NCBI GenBank assembly: GCA_963761905.1
Contig: CAVXIQ010000001.1
Location: forward strand, 124,001-188,000
DNA from: Gaiellasilicea sp963761905
GTDB taxonomy: Bacteria > Actinomycetota > Thermoleophilia > Gaiellales > Gaiellaceae
Reading direction: 5' to 3'
DNA: 64,000 bases
Every line of letters starts with the position of its first letter. The first letter of the stretch is position 1. Made by a program: the position numbers and the translations under genes. The notes under the pieces are model-generated. The model was not told the origin of the DNA, did no database searches, and saw only the letters and a list, made by a program, of their open reading frames with translations. Shown here piece by piece: positions 25,827-34,767 of the stretch.

Positions 25827-26817
25827 TCAGGGGATGAAGCTGGCCTCGTGGCCGCGGGCGTTCGCGGCTTCGAGCTCCTCCGCGGTGAGGGCGCCGATCC
25901 GCTCCAGCAGCTCGAGCTCGTCGCGGAGGTGGGTGTGCATCATCTCTGGCCCGTCCGTCGCGATCGTGAACGCGACGCCGTGCTCGACGAAGGCCCGGAA
26001 GGTCTCGCGCACCGCGGCCTCGTCGGGCAGCGCCTTCGTGAGCAGGTTCGAGGTGGGGCAGATCTCGAGCACGGTGCCGGCGTCGCGGAGGAGCCGCATC
26101 AGCTCGGGGTCGCGGGCGGCCAGGATCCCGTGGCCGATCCGCTCGGGCCGCAGGTGCTCGACGACCTCGGCGATCTCCTCGGCGCCGGTCTCGCCCTCCT
26201 CGCCGACGTGGATCGTGATCCCGAGCCCGGCCGCACGCGCGCTCGCGATCATCGGCTCGACCTGGCGGTAGTCGTAGCGCCCGCCGCCTGGGCGCGGGCC
26301 GGCGATGTCGATCCCGATCACGCCGCGCGAGGCCCAGCGGATCGCCTTCTCGACGACGATCTCGTTCTGGCGGGTCGTGAACGTCCGGTCCATCATCAGG
26401 ATCAGCCCGCAGCGCACCTGCGGGTACTCGATCGAGGCCCGGTCGAGGCCGCGAATGGCCGCGAGGATGACGTGGTCGAGGTCGCGCTCGCCGCCGCGGT
26501 TCCGCTTCATCGGGTTGAAGCGGAGCTCGAGCGTCGTGATCCGCTGCGAGCGGTAGGCGCCGCCGATCGCTCCGTGCACCGACCGCTCGACGGCGATCGG
26601 CGAGCACTGGATCAGCTCCGTCCAGTGGTAGATCCGGTCGAGCGCGTCGAGATTCTCGACCCCGCGTGGGTCGGAGACGGTGACGAGCGCGTCGAACTCC
26701 CAGAAGTCCTTGACCGGGAAGCGCGATCCCCTGCTCGTGTGCGAGCGACCAGAGGATGTCGGAGGCGACCGAGCCGCCGAGGTGGGTGTGGAGCTCGGCG
26801 AGCCCGACGTCGCTCAT
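25827..26817 (-). CDS. Adenosine deaminase family protein, frameshifted
   Basis: About 329 residues when one extra base near 26720 is removed. N-terminal frame: AELHTHLGGSV with the HxH zinc ligands (His10, His12). Then KDFWEFDALVTVSDPRG and, in the main frame, HVGEEG (His and catalytic Glu), RIGHG (His) and TDGPEMM (Asp). This is the adenosine/adenine/aminodeoxyfutalosine deaminase group; which substrate is not clear. ATG preceded at 6 nt by TAAGCT (26824-26829). Confidence 0.9.
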
Positions 26818-26823
26818 CGCGCG

Positions 26824-26829
26824 AGCTTA
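26824..26829 (-). promoter_or_regulatory. Putative -10 box TAAGCT of a leaderless gene
   Basis: Minus strand, 6 nt before the deaminase ATG at 26817. Confidence 0.4.
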
Positions 26830-26886
26830 CTCGGGCCTGGCGCTGCCAGGGTTGATGTCGAAGGTGGTTGCAATTGACGGCATAAT

Positions 26887-26897
26887 GATGTCATAGT
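26887..26897. promoter_or_regulatory. Small palindrome and off-consensus -10 upstream of the MFS gene
   Basis: ATGA-TG-TCAT and an adjacent CATAGT sit 6-16 nt before the GTG at 26904. Possibly an operator over a leaderless -10. Weak evidence. Confidence 0.25.
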
Positions 26898-26903
26898 GAC
26901 TTC

Positions 26904-28191
26904 GTGAAGCTGTCGCCGCTGACCCGCAACCGTGATTTCGCGCTTGCCTGGCTCGGCGGGCTCGTGTCGATGCTCGGAAGCTGGGCCCTCTGGATCGCGC
27001 TCCCGCTCCACGTCTACGAGGCGTCCGGCTCGGCGCTCGCGACGAGCGGCGTCGTCGCCGCGCTCGTCGTTCCCGGGATCCTGCTCGGCTCCGTCGCCGG
27101 CGTCTTCGTCGACCGCTGGAACCGGAAGACCGTGCTCGTGGTGGGCAACCTCCTCCTGGCGGCGGGGACGCTGCCGCTCCTCGCCGTCGGCGAGTCGCGG
27201 CTCTGGCTCGTCTACCCGCTCGTCTTCCTGCTCGAGGTGGTCGAGCAGTTCACCGGCCCGGCCGAGCACGCCCTGCTGCCGAGGCTCGTGCCGGCGCCCG
27301 ATCTGCTCGCAGCGAACGCGCTCAACGCCCTGAACAACAACCTGGCCCGACTCGGCGGGCCGGCGCTCGGCGGCGTCCTCTACGCCGCCTCGGGGCTCGG
27401 CGCCGTCGTGCTCGTCGACGTCGTCTCGTTCCTCGTTGCTGCCGCGCTGCTCGTGGCCATTCGCACCTCCGGCGCCGTGCGGGTCGACGTCGAGGCCGGA
27501 GAAGGGAATGGGGAGGAGCTCGAGCAGGCGGTCGTCCGGCGCTGGCGGCGGGTCGTGCTCGACTGGCGCGAAGGGCTCGGCGTCGTCCGGCGGAAGCGAC
27601 CCGTCGGGGTCGTCTTCGCCGTCTCGGCGCTGACCTCGTTCGGCGAGGGGGTCTTCGCGGTGATGTTCGCGGTGTGGGTCGGGGACGTGCTCGGCGGCGG
27701 CGTCCCGGAGCTCGGCTTGCTTGCAGTCCTCGCAGGCGGTCGGCGGCCTCCTCGGCGGGGTCGTCGCCGCCTACGCCGCGCGGCGGCTGGCCCCGGAGCG
27801 GCTGTACGGGCTCGGCCTGCTCGCCTTCGGGATCTTCGACCTCGCGCTCTTCAACTATCCGCTCTTCCTGGACCCGCACTTCATCGACGGCGTCTGGATC
27901 GGCTGCGCGCTGATGATCCTCGTCGGCATCCCCAGCGTCAGCTCGCAGGCGGGGCGCGACACGATCCTCCAGACGCACGTCCCGGATGCGTTTCGCGGCC
28001 GGGTCTTCGGCTCGCTTTCCACGACCGGCTCGCTGCTCGTCCTCGCCGGGACGACGACGGCGGGTGTAACGGGCGCCCTGCTCGGCCCGATCGCGCTCCT
28101 CAACTTCCAGGGCGGCGCCTACGTCGTCGCCGGGATCTTCGTCCTGCTCGCGCTGGCGCCCCGCCTGACCGCCGCGACCGAGCCCGCCTAG
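26904..28191 (+). CDS. MFS transporter (MFS_3 / enterobactin-exporter type), frameshifted
   Basis: About 428 residues with twelve predicted helices after a +1 correction near 27715. First frame: FALAWLGGLVSMLGSWALWIALPLHVYEASGSALATSGVV and the RWNRKTVLVVGNLLLA loop; second frame: GGLLGGVVAAYAARRLAPERLYGLG to GAYVVAGIFVLLALAPRL. This subfamily exports drugs or siderophores; the substrate is unknown. GTG start is the first in frame. It converges on the esterase with shared CTAG. Confidence 0.88.
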
Positions 28192-28824
28192 CGCGTCGCG
28201 TCCGCCACGAACGCCCGCAGATCCGGGATGAACCCGGGATCGATCGTGTGCGGGAGCGGATACTCGCGGTAGAGCAGCGTCGGCGCCGGCTCCGTCCACC
28301 AACTCCTTCGCCTCGCGGCTGAAGCGGACGTCGATCACCGGGTCGAGAGTGCCGTGACCGATCGCGACCGGGAATCCGTTGAGGTCGGTGACGTCGAGCT
28401 CGAGGCCCTCGACTCGGGGCAGAAAGCCGGAGAGCGCGACGATCGCCGCCGGCCGCTTCGCTGCGCCACGGCCGAGCCCGAGCGCCCAGCTCATCACGGC
28501 GCCCTGCGAGAAGCCGCCGAGCACCGTCCGCTCGAGCGGAATGGAGAGCGCGTCCAGCCAGGACGACGCCGCCTCGAACGTCGGCCGGAAGGTTGCCGGG
28601 TCGGGCGTCGGGATCCCGCCGAGCGCGTACCAATGCGCTCCTCCTGGAGGAAGCGCGAGCGGGCCGCGCGGCGCGATCCCGAGCAGGCGCCGCTCGGGAT
28701 CCAGCGCGTCGAGGAGCGGGAAGAGGTCGCGCTCGTCGGCGCCGCGCCCGTGGAAGAGGACGAGCGCCCCCTCCGGCTCGGCCGCCGCGTCGCGGACGAG
28801 CGCCTCGATCAGGTGACCTTCCAC
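28188..28824 (-). CDS. Phospholipase/carboxylesterase family hydrolase (MhqD-like), frameshifted
   Basis: About 211 residues of alpha/beta hydrolase. ALVLFHGRGADERDLFPLLDAL holds the oxyanion region, LGGFSQGAVMSWALGL the nucleophile Ser, AIGHGTLDPVIDV the Asp, and, after a +1 break near 28300, YREYPLPHTIDPGFIPDLRAFV the catalytic His. Matches small carboxylesterases that often accompany ring-cleaving dioxygenases (B. subtilis MhqD beside MhqE). GTG 28824 overlaps the dioxygenase end by 16 bases, so they form an operon. Confidence 0.85.
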
Positions 28825-29735
28825 GCCGCTCGCGGATCCGGAAGCTTCGTCAACGCCGGCTCGATCCGCTCGCGCAGATGCTCGAAGGCGGGCGGCAGCG
28901 ACAGCCGCTCGCCGAGATGCGCCTGATCCTCGTCGGTCGCGAAGCCCGGGCCGAGCGTCGCGAGCTCGAAGAGGACGCCGTTCGGCTCGCGGAAGTAGAC
29001 CGAGCGGAAGTAGAAGCGGTCGATCACCTGGGTCGGCTGCATCCCCGACTCGGCCACGCGGCGCTGCCAGGCCTCGAGGTCGTCGAGCTTCGAGGCGAAG
29101 GCGACGTGATGCACCGTGCCGGCACCGCCGACTCCGCGCTCCGCCGGCGGGGGCTCGAAGGTGAACCAACCGCCCCGCTGCTCGCCGCGCACTTCCCAGA
29201 CGGCGTCGCCACGCGGCTCGAAAGCGAGCGTCTCCTCGAGCAGCTGCCGGCTCCGCTCCGCGTCGGTCGCGTACGCGCGCACGCCCTCGAAGCCCTGGAG
29301 CGCCAGCTCGGGGGCGATCTCGGGATGCTCGGCGACGAGCGGCTCGTCGTCCGTCTCGACGACCGCGAGCTCGAGGCCCATTCCCTCGGGATCCTCGAAG
29401 CGAAGTCGTCCGGAGGTGCGCGCGATGGCACCCGCCTCGCCGGCCAGCCGCGCCTCCCAGAAGTCGAGCGCCTCCTCCGAGGCGACGCGCCAGACGATCG
29501 TGTGCACCATCCCCGCGCCCGGCCGGCCTCGCCGCGCGTCCGGGTACTCGAAGAAGGTGATGTCCGAGCCGGCGCTTCCCCGCTCGTCCGCGTAGAAGAG
29601 GTGGTAGACGGTCGGATCGTCCTGGTTGACCGTCTTCTTGACGAGCCGGAGCCCGAGCACTCGGGTGTAGAAGTCGACGTTGCGCGGCGCGTCGCCGGTG
29701 ATCAGGGTGATGTGGTGGATGCCCTCGAAGCGCAT
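28809..29735 (-). CDS. Ring-cleaving dioxygenase, VOC family (MhqO/MhqE-like)
   Basis: 308 residues with two glyoxalase-fold modules: FEGIHHITLITGDAPRNVDFYTRVLGLRLVKKTVNQDD and GTVHHVAFASKLDDLEAWQ. Metal ligands expected at HHITL, HHVAF and the Glu in PNGVLFELATLGPGF. B. subtilis homologs respond to quinones and are thought to open hydroquinone rings. ATG 29735 has an SD (GGAGGAC). Divergent from the FMN reductase across 45 bases that hold a palindrome. Confidence 0.9.
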   Translation of the reverse strand: MRFEGIHHITLITGDAPRNVDFYTRVLGLRLVKKTVNQDDPTVYHLFYADERGSAGSDITFFEYPDARRGRPGAGMVHTIVWRVASEEALDFWEARLAGEAGAIARTSGRLRFEDPEGMGLELAVVETDDEPLVAEHPEIAPELALQGFEGVRAYATDAERSRQLLEETLAFEPRGDAVWEVRGEQRGGWFTFEPPPAERGVGGAGTVHHVAFASKLDDLEAWQRRVAESGMQPTQVIDRFYFRSVYFREPNGVLFELATLGPGFATDEDQAHLGERLSLPPAFEHLRERIEPALTKLPDPRAAWKVT

Positions 29736-29766
29736 CGCGTCCTCCGTTAGCGTCGGCGTGGGTAGA

Positions 29767-29779
29767 TAGAAGACTTCTA
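29767..29779. promoter_or_regulatory. Perfect 13-bp palindrome, candidate operator
   Basis: TAGAAG-A-CTTCTA between the divergent dioxygenase and FMN reductase genes, ending one base before the reductase ATG. Size and position fit a MarR- or TetR-type repressor site controlling both directions; no such regulator gene is adjacent. Confidence 0.5.
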
Positions 29780-29780
29780 C

Positions 29781-30341
29781 ATGCACCGAAACGTGATCCG
29801 CGTCACCGGCATCGCAGGCAGCCTCCGCGCGGGGTCTCACAACCGATCCTTGCTCGCCGCCTGCGCCGAGCTCGCCCCGGCGGGGTTGACGATCGAGACG
29901 TTCGACCTCCGCGAGGTGCCGCTCTTCGACCGAGACGTCGCGGATGCCGGCTTTCCCGCGAGCGTCGTGGCGCTGCGGGGAGCGATCGCCGACGCCGATG
30001 CGCTCCTGATCGTTACACCCGAGTACAACGCCGGCCTGCCGGCCGTGACGAAGAACGCCGTCGACTGGGCCTCGCGCCGGCCGGCGCCGACGCCTCTCGA
30101 CGGCAAGCCGACGCTCGTCATGGGCGCCACTCCCGGGCGGCTCGGGACAGCCCGCGCGCAGGCGCAGCTCCGCAGCTCGCTCGCCCATGCCGGCGCGATC
30201 GTGCTGCCGAGGCCACAGGTCTTCGTCGCCGCCGCCGGCGAGAAGCTCGTGGACGGCGTGCTCGTGGACGAGGAGACGCGCGAGCGTGTGTCCGCGGCGC
30301 TCACGGCCTTCGCCGCGTTCGTCGCGCGGCTCGGTCCTTAG
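29781..30341 (+). CDS. NADPH-dependent FMN reductase / quinone reductase
   Basis: 186-residue flavodoxin-like reductase. FMN-phosphate loop GSLRAGSHNRSLL (residues 13-25) and TPEYNAGLPAVTKNAVDWAS near 78-97 are the family signatures (ArsH/ChrR/YieF type). These enzymes reduce quinones, chromate or azo compounds by two electrons. Its place opposite a ring-cleaving dioxygenase suggests quinone detoxification. Downstream GT4 begins 10 bases after the stop. Confidence 0.92.
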   Translation: MHRNVIRVTGIAGSLRAGSHNRSLLAACAELAPAGLTIETFDLREVPLFDRDVADAGFPASVVALRGAIADADALLIVTPEYNAGLPAVTKNAVDWASRRPAPTPLDGKPTLVMGATPGRLGTARAQAQLRSSLAHAGAIVLPRPQVFVAAAGEKLVDGVLVDEETRERVSAALTAFAAFVARLGP

Positions 30342-30344
30342 ACT
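30339..30344 (+). promoter_or_regulatory. Putative -10 box TAGACT overlapping the FMN reductase stop
   Basis: Seven nt before the GT4 GTG at 30352; the stop TAG of the preceding gene is part of the box. Confidence 0.4.
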
Positions 30345-30351
30345 GGCCGTG

Positions 30352-31494
30352 GTGAAGGTCGGGATCGTCGTGCCGTTCTCGTGGTCCTTCTGGGGCGCAG
30401 TCGTCGAGCACGCGGAGCTCCAGGCCGCTGCGCTCCGCAGGCTCGGGCTGGACGTGCGCCTGATCATGGGGAACGACCCGCCGGGTCAGTTCACGCGGGT
30501 GCTCCATCCCCGGGTCGGCCGGCACGGGACGCCGCCGCCCGACGTGATCCCGATCGGTCGCTCCGTGATCGTGCCGGCGAACGGCTCGCTCCCGAACATC
30601 ATCCTCAGCCCCCGCTCGATCCTGCGCATCCGCCGCGTGCTCGCCCGCGAGCGGTTCGACCTGCTCCACCTGCACGAGCCGATGACCCCGACGCCGTGCA
30701 TCGCTGCGCTGGCGTTCTGGGACGGCCCGACCGTGGCGACGCATCATGCGAGCGGCGACCTCGGCTGGATGCGGCTTGCGACACCGGTCTGGGGCTTCCT
30801 CGAGGAGCGGATCGACCGGCGGATCGCCGTCTCGGAGCAGGCCCGCGCCTCGGCGCAGCGCTGGCTGCCGGGCGAGTACGAGATCGTCCCGAACGGCGTC
30901 CTGATCCCGGACGGGGTGGAGCCTGCCGGGCGCGAGCATCGAGTGATCTTCGCCGGCCGCCAGGAGCAGCGGAAGGGGCTCCAGGTGCTCCTCCGCGCCT
31001 GGCCGGAGATCCGTCGGCGCACCGGCGCTCGGCTGCGGATCGCCGGCGCCGATCCGCTGGCCGTCCGGCTCCTGCTGACCCGGCTGCGCGTCTCCGACGA
31101 CGGGATCGACGTGCTCGGGTTCCTCAGCCAGGACGACCTGACGACCGAGCTCGCGAGCGCGAAGGCCCTCGTGGCGCCCTCGCTCGGCGGCGAGAGCTTC
31201 GGGATGGTCCTGACGCGCGCGTTCGCCTGCGCGACGCCGGTCGTCGCCTCCGACATCACCGGGTATCGCGACGTGATGACGCCCGAGACGTCGATCGCGG
31301 TTCCGCCCGGAGACGTGGCCGCGCTGGCCGACGCGGTGTGCTCGCTCGTCGAGGACGAAGCGGGCCGGGTGGCGCTCGGCCGAGCGGCTCGCGCGCACGC
31401 GATCGCGCATTACTCGTGGGACGACATCGCCCGCCGCCTGGCGGTGATCTACGAGTCCGCGGCGGGCATTCCCGTCCGTTCGGTCGCGGCGTGA
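30352..31494 (+). CDS. GT4 glycosyltransferase (PimA-like)
   Basis: 380 residues, GT-B fold. N-terminal KVGIVVPFSWSFWGAVVEHAELQAAALRRLG, donor-side IFAGRQEQRKGLQVLLRAW and the GESFGMVLTRAFACATPVVASDITGYRD EX7E region. Similar to actinobacterial phosphatidyl-myo-inositol mannosyltransferases (NGSLPNIILSPRS, FDLLHLHEPMTP), so a mannosyl or glucosyl lipid role is plausible but not shown. GTG 30352 chosen over the long upstream frame. Its stop overlaps the UPF0104 start (GTGA). Confidence 0.88.
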   Translation: MKVGIVVPFSWSFWGAVVEHAELQAAALRRLGLDVRLIMGNDPPGQFTRVLHPRVGRHGTPPPDVIPIGRSVIVPANGSLPNIILSPRSILRIRRVLARERFDLLHLHEPMTPTPCIAALAFWDGPTVATHHASGDLGWMRLATPVWGFLEERIDRRIAVSEQARASAQRWLPGEYEIVPNGVLIPDGVEPAGREHRVIFAGRQEQRKGLQVLLRAWPEIRRRTGARLRIAGADPLAVRLLLTRLRVSDDGIDVLGFLSQDDLTTELASAKALVAPSLGGESFGMVLTRAFACATPVVASDITGYRDVMTPETSIAVPPGDVAALADAVCSLVEDEAGRVALGRAARAHAIAHYSWDDIARRLAVIYESAAGIPVRSVAA

Positions 31495-32547
31495 GCATCA
31501 GGCACAACCGGCTCGTCCAGGTCCTGGTCGCGCTGCTCCTGCTCGCGGCGATGGGAACGTTGCTCTGGTGGCGCGGTCCGGACTGGAACGTCGTCTACCA
31601 CGCCTTCGACCTCGTCAACTGGGCATGGATCGTCTTCGCGCTCGGCCTGAACCTCGTCTCGGTGCTGGTGCGGGCGCTCGCCTGGCGCCTGACGATCGAC
31701 CAGGCACTCGAGCCGCCACACCCGCCGTTCAACCACGTGTTCTCGGCGTTCGCGGTGGGGCTCCTCGGCAACGCGGCGCTGCCCGGCCGGATCGGCGAGC
31801 TCGCCCGCGTCGCGGTGCTGCGCCGGCGCCTTCCCAACCGCACGGGCACGACCGCGACCCTCGTCGGCACCGTCTTCGCGCACCGGCTGTTCGACGTCGT
31901 CCCGGCCCTGCTGCTGGTCTTCTACGTCTTCGAAACCGCCAAGATCCCGACCTGGGCGAGGACGAGCCTCGCCAGCGTCTGCGTGCTCGGGATCGTCCTC
32001 TTCGCGCTCGGTGTCGTCAGCGCGCGGCGCGGCGACCGGACCGCGCTCGAGGGGGAGAAGACCCTCAAGCGGCTGCTCGCGATGGCACGCCAGGGGCTGT
32101 CGGTATTGCGTTCGCCCGTCCACGCCGCCGCGGCGATCCTGCTCCAGTGCCTCGGCTGGGCGCTGCAGCTGCTCGCCGTCTACGTCGCGATGCGGGCGTT
32201 CGACATCCACGCCCCGCTTCCCGCCGCGGGGCTCGTCCTGTTGCTGATGAACGTGGCGACGATCTTCCCGCTCTGGCCCGGCAACATCGGGCTGCTCCAG
32301 GCCGCCGTCGCGTTTCCGCTCGTCCAGTACGGCGTCGCCTACTCGACCGGCTTCGCCTACGGCCTCGTGCTCCAGGTGGTCGAGATGTCGGTCGGCGTGG
32401 GCGTCGGCCTGATCTTCCTGACGCGCGAGGGGCTCTCGTTCGCGACGCTTCGCGACATGCCTGAGCCGGTCGAGCTCGCCGACGAGCTCACCGAGCCGGA
32501 GCCGCAGAGGAAACGCGAGCAGGCCGCGCTCGGGCTAGTCCGGCTAG
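31491..32547 (+). CDS. UPF0104 / lysylphosphatidylglycerol synthase-like membrane protein
   Basis: About 350 residues with seven to eight helices, for example VQVLVALLLLAAMGTLLWW, FSAFAVGLLGNAALPGRIGELARVAVLRRRL (family signature) and NVATIFPLWPGNIGLLQAAVAFPL. Likely a flippase-like or lipid-related partner of the preceding GT4. The frame has no stop until 34142, running across opposing genes; TAG codons at 32536 and 32545 lie in the +1 frame, so I place the end there and suspect an extra base near the C-terminus. Exact end uncertain. Confidence 0.8.
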
Positions 32548-32963
32548 CGGCTGAACCGAGCTTCGGCTGCCCGCAGCTTGCGGGTGAGAGCCTGGAGGAG
32601 CTTCCAGGCGATCCGGGAGTCGGACTCGACGATCGGGCGGAACTCCCAGAAGGTCATGCCGTAGGTCGTCATGTCGGTCTCGGCCACGAGCGTGGCAGTG
32701 CGGACGCCTTCGTCGATCAGCGCGATCTCGCCGAAGTACTCGCCGGGGCCGAGCGATCCTCGCTCCGCGCCCTGAACGGTCACCTTGGCGGTGCCCGACC
32801 CGATCACGAAGAAGCCGGCGCCGGACTTGCCTTCGGTCGCGATCGTCTCGCCGGCCGCGAACTCCCGCTCCTTGAAAGACTCCGCGATCTTGCGCAGCTC
32901 GCGCGGCTCGAGGTCGGAGAAGATCGGGATCGAGGCGAGCATCTCGGCGGAAGGACGGGCCAT
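32544..32963 (-). CDS. Cyclic nucleotide-binding domain protein without HTH
   Basis: 139 residues containing only a cNMP-binding beta roll: IPIFSDLEPRELRKIAESFKEREFAAGETI, GSGTAKVTV and the phosphate cassette GEYFGEIALIDEGVRTATLVAET. The usual cassette Arg is present (GVRTAT). No DNA-binding domain follows, so it is a sensor module rather than a Crp regulator. ATG has TAGAAT 6 nt upstream (32970-32975). Confidence 0.88.
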   Translation of the reverse strand: MARPSAEMLASIPIFSDLEPRELRKIAESFKEREFAAGETIATEGKSGAGFFVIGSGTAKVTVQGAERGSLGPGEYFGEIALIDEGVRTATLVAETDMTTYGMTFWEFRPIVESDSRIAWKLLQALTRKLRAAEARFSR

Positions 32964-32969
32964 CGCGCG

Positions 32970-32975
32970 ATTCTA
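32970..32975 (-). promoter_or_regulatory. Putative -10 box TAGAAT of a leaderless gene
   Basis: Minus strand, 6 nt before the ATG at 32963. Confidence 0.4.
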
Positions 32976-32981
32976 CGCTCC

Positions 32982-33206
32982 TCAGCCCGGCTCGGAGAAG
33001 GGAGTCGTCGTAGTCGTCTCGGTTCGGGCGGCAAGCTCCTCGATCTTTCCGTGTGCTGCATCGAGCTGGGCGAGGCAGAGCCGGAGAAGCTCCTCGCCGC
33101 GTTCCCAGAGCGCGATCGCCTCGTCGAGGCTCGGCTGCCCCCGCTCGAGCCGCTCGACGATCCCCTCGAGCTCTCGTTGCGACTCCTCGAAGCTGAGCTC
33201 CGTCAT
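32982..33206 (-). CDS. xseB: Exodeoxyribonuclease VII small subunit
   Basis: 74 residues; LSFEESQRELEGIVERLERGQPSLDEAIALWERGEELLRLC is the XseB helical hairpin that binds the large subunit. ATG overlaps the xseA stop (ATGA). The C-tail is Thr-rich. ExoVII degrades single-stranded DNA and limits toxic ssDNA. Confidence 0.95.
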   Translation of the reverse strand: MTELSFEESQRELEGIVERLERGQPSLDEAIALWERGEELLRLCLAQLDAAHGKIEELAARTETTTTTPFSEPG

Positions 33207-34423
33207 CCGCGCACATCCTCGACGACGGCGCCGAAGCCGCCTGTGGCGAGCTCGACCTCGACCCGCTCGCCCGCGGCGAGGCTGTCGGCCGAGCGGACGA
33301 TGCCGGCGTCGGCCCGCACGATCGCGTACCCACGCTCGAGCGTCGCGCGCGGCGAGAGCGCCGCGAGCCTCGCGCCGGCGCGCTCGACGCCGACCCGTCT
33401 GCGCTCCACGAGCAGCGCCGGCTCGCGACGGAGCCGATCGCGCAGGAGCGAGAGCCGGCTCGCGTCGCGGTCGAGCGCCCTCCGGGCGCCTCGCTCCAGG
33501 CTGCCGTGGGCGCGCCGAAGCACCTCGCGATCGCGCTCGAACGCCCGGCGGACGCAGCGCTCGAGCGATCCGCGCGCCCGGCCGAGGTCGCGGCGCAGCT
33601 CGACGAGATCGGGCACGACGAGCCTTCCTGCCATCGTGGGCGTGGAGGCTCGAACGTCGGCGGCGAGATCGCAGAGCGGGGTGTCCTGCTCGTGCCCCAC
33701 GGCGGAGACGACCGGCACGGGACACGCGGCGACGGCGCGGACGACCCGCTCGTCGCTGAACGGGAGCAGGTCGTCGAAGCTGCCGCCGCCGCGCGCGAGC
33801 ACGATCACGTCGACGTCGTCCGCGGCCGCGACAGCCGCCAGCGCCTCGACGATTCCCGCGGCGGCCCGTGGGCCTTGGACGAGGGTCTCCGAGACGAGGA
33901 TCCGGGCGGCCGGGAAGCGGGCGGTGATCGTCGACAGCACGTCGCGCTTCGCTGCCGCGTCGTTGCCGGTGACGAGCCCGATCCGCCGGGGAAAGCGGGG
34001 GAGCGCTCGCTTTCGGGCGCTGTCGAAGAGGCCGTCGGCGGCAAGCGCCAGCTTCAGTCGCTCGAGCGCGGCGAGATGGGCGCCGAGCCCGAACCGCTCG
34101 ATCGAGAGGACGCGAAGCCGGAACTCCCCCTTCGCGGCGTAGAGCTCCGGCCGGCCGTAGACGTGGACGCGCTCGCCGTCGCTCAGGTCGAGCTTCAGCG
34201 CGTCGAAAGTGCGCCGCGGCAGCGACGCGGGCACGCAGTCGCCCTCGGCGGGATCCTTGAGCGTGAAGAAGACGCTCGCCCAGCGATCGTGGCGTCGGAG
34301 CTCCGTCACCTCGCCTTCGATCCAGAGCGTGGGCAGCCGGGCAAGCCAGTCCGCGACCCCGCGATTGAAGCCGGCGACCGTGTACACCTTGCGCTCGCCG
34401 TAGAGGAGCGGCTCGACCTTCAT
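33203..34423 (-). CDS. xseA: Exodeoxyribonuclease VII large subunit
   Basis: 406 residues. N-terminal OB fold (LWIEGEVTELRRHDRWASVFFTLKD), catalytic domain with RIGLVTGNDAAAKRDVLSTI, ARGGGSFDDLLPFSDERVVRAVA and GHEQDTPLCDLAADVRASTPTMA, then the long Arg-rich coiled coil (about 265-350) and the ATLERGYAIVR C-terminal strand. ATG has TAGGCT 6 nt upstream (34430-34435). Confidence 0.96.
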   Translation of the reverse strand: MKVEPLLYGERKVYTVAGFNRGVADWLARLPTLWIEGEVTELRRHDRWASVFFTLKDPAEGDCVPASLPRRTFDALKLDLSDGERVHVYGRPELYAAKGEFRLRVLSIERFGLGAHLAALERLKLALAADGLFDSARKRALPRFPRRIGLVTGNDAAAKRDVLSTITARFPAARILVSETLVQGPRAAAGIVEALAAVAAADDVDVIVLARGGGSFDDLLPFSDERVVRAVAACPVPVVSAVGHEQDTPLCDLAADVRASTPTMAGRLVVPDLVELRRDLGRARGSLERCVRRAFERDREVLRRAHGSLERGARRALDRDASRLSLLRDRLRREPALLVERRRVGVERAGARLAALSPRATLERGYAIVRADAGIVRSADSLAAGERVEVELATGGFGAVVEDVRG

Positions 34424-34429
34424 GCAGAG

Positions 34430-34435
34430 AGCCTA
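34430..34435 (-). promoter_or_regulatory. Putative -10 box TAGGCT of the leaderless xseAB operon
   Basis: Minus strand, 6 nt before the xseA ATG at 34423. Confidence 0.45.
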
Positions 34436-34459
34436 GAGCCTCGTTCTGGAACCCGCTTC

Positions 34460-34476
34460 CGCGGATCAGATCCGCG
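34460..34476. repeat. 17-bp perfect palindrome
   Basis: CGCGGATC-A-GATCCGCG between the 34478 gene stop and the xseA promoter; terminator-like or operator, not resolvable. Confidence 0.45.
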
Positions 34477-34477
34477 C

Positions 34478-34681
34478 CTACAGCAGAATTTCAGCGGCTG
34501 TGCGGGGATCGCAGCCCCTGCCGACGAGGTCGACCGCCTCGTGCAGGTCGGCATCGAGGGCCGCGGCGACCTTTTCGGCCAGTGGCAGCGGATAACCGGC
34601 CTCGATCAGGACGTGCAGACGCCAGGACTCCACCTTGGCCCGCTCGCTCCCGCGTTCGATCAGCTCGGTCGTATCAGCCAT
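34478..34681 (-). CDS. Small protein of unknown function
   Basis: 67 residues, helical, no membrane segment. Sequence such as LIERGSERAKVESWRLHVLIEAGYPLPLAEKVAAAL and DLHEAVDLVGRGCDPRTAAEIL is not low-complexity and keeps codon bias like its neighbours, supporting a real gene. No function proposed. No -10-like box at the usual distance. Confidence 0.6.
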   Translation of the reverse strand: MADTTELIERGSERAKVESWRLHVLIEAGYPLPLAEKVAAALDADLHEAVDLVGRGCDPRTAAEILL

Positions 34682-34744
34682 TGTCCGTCGAGTGTTCGTG
34701 CTCCCCTAGACGAACCCTCCCGCCAGAAGTTGGCTGGGGATCGT

Positions 34745-34767
34745 CTAGATCTGACGCTAGATCTGAC
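34745..34767. repeat. 12-bp tandem duplication over a stop codon
   Basis: CTAGATCTGAC at 34745-34755 and 34757-34767. On the minus strand both copies read Gln-Ile-stop, so the last codons of the 34757-36088 gene are duplicated in frame. Confidence 0.8.
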
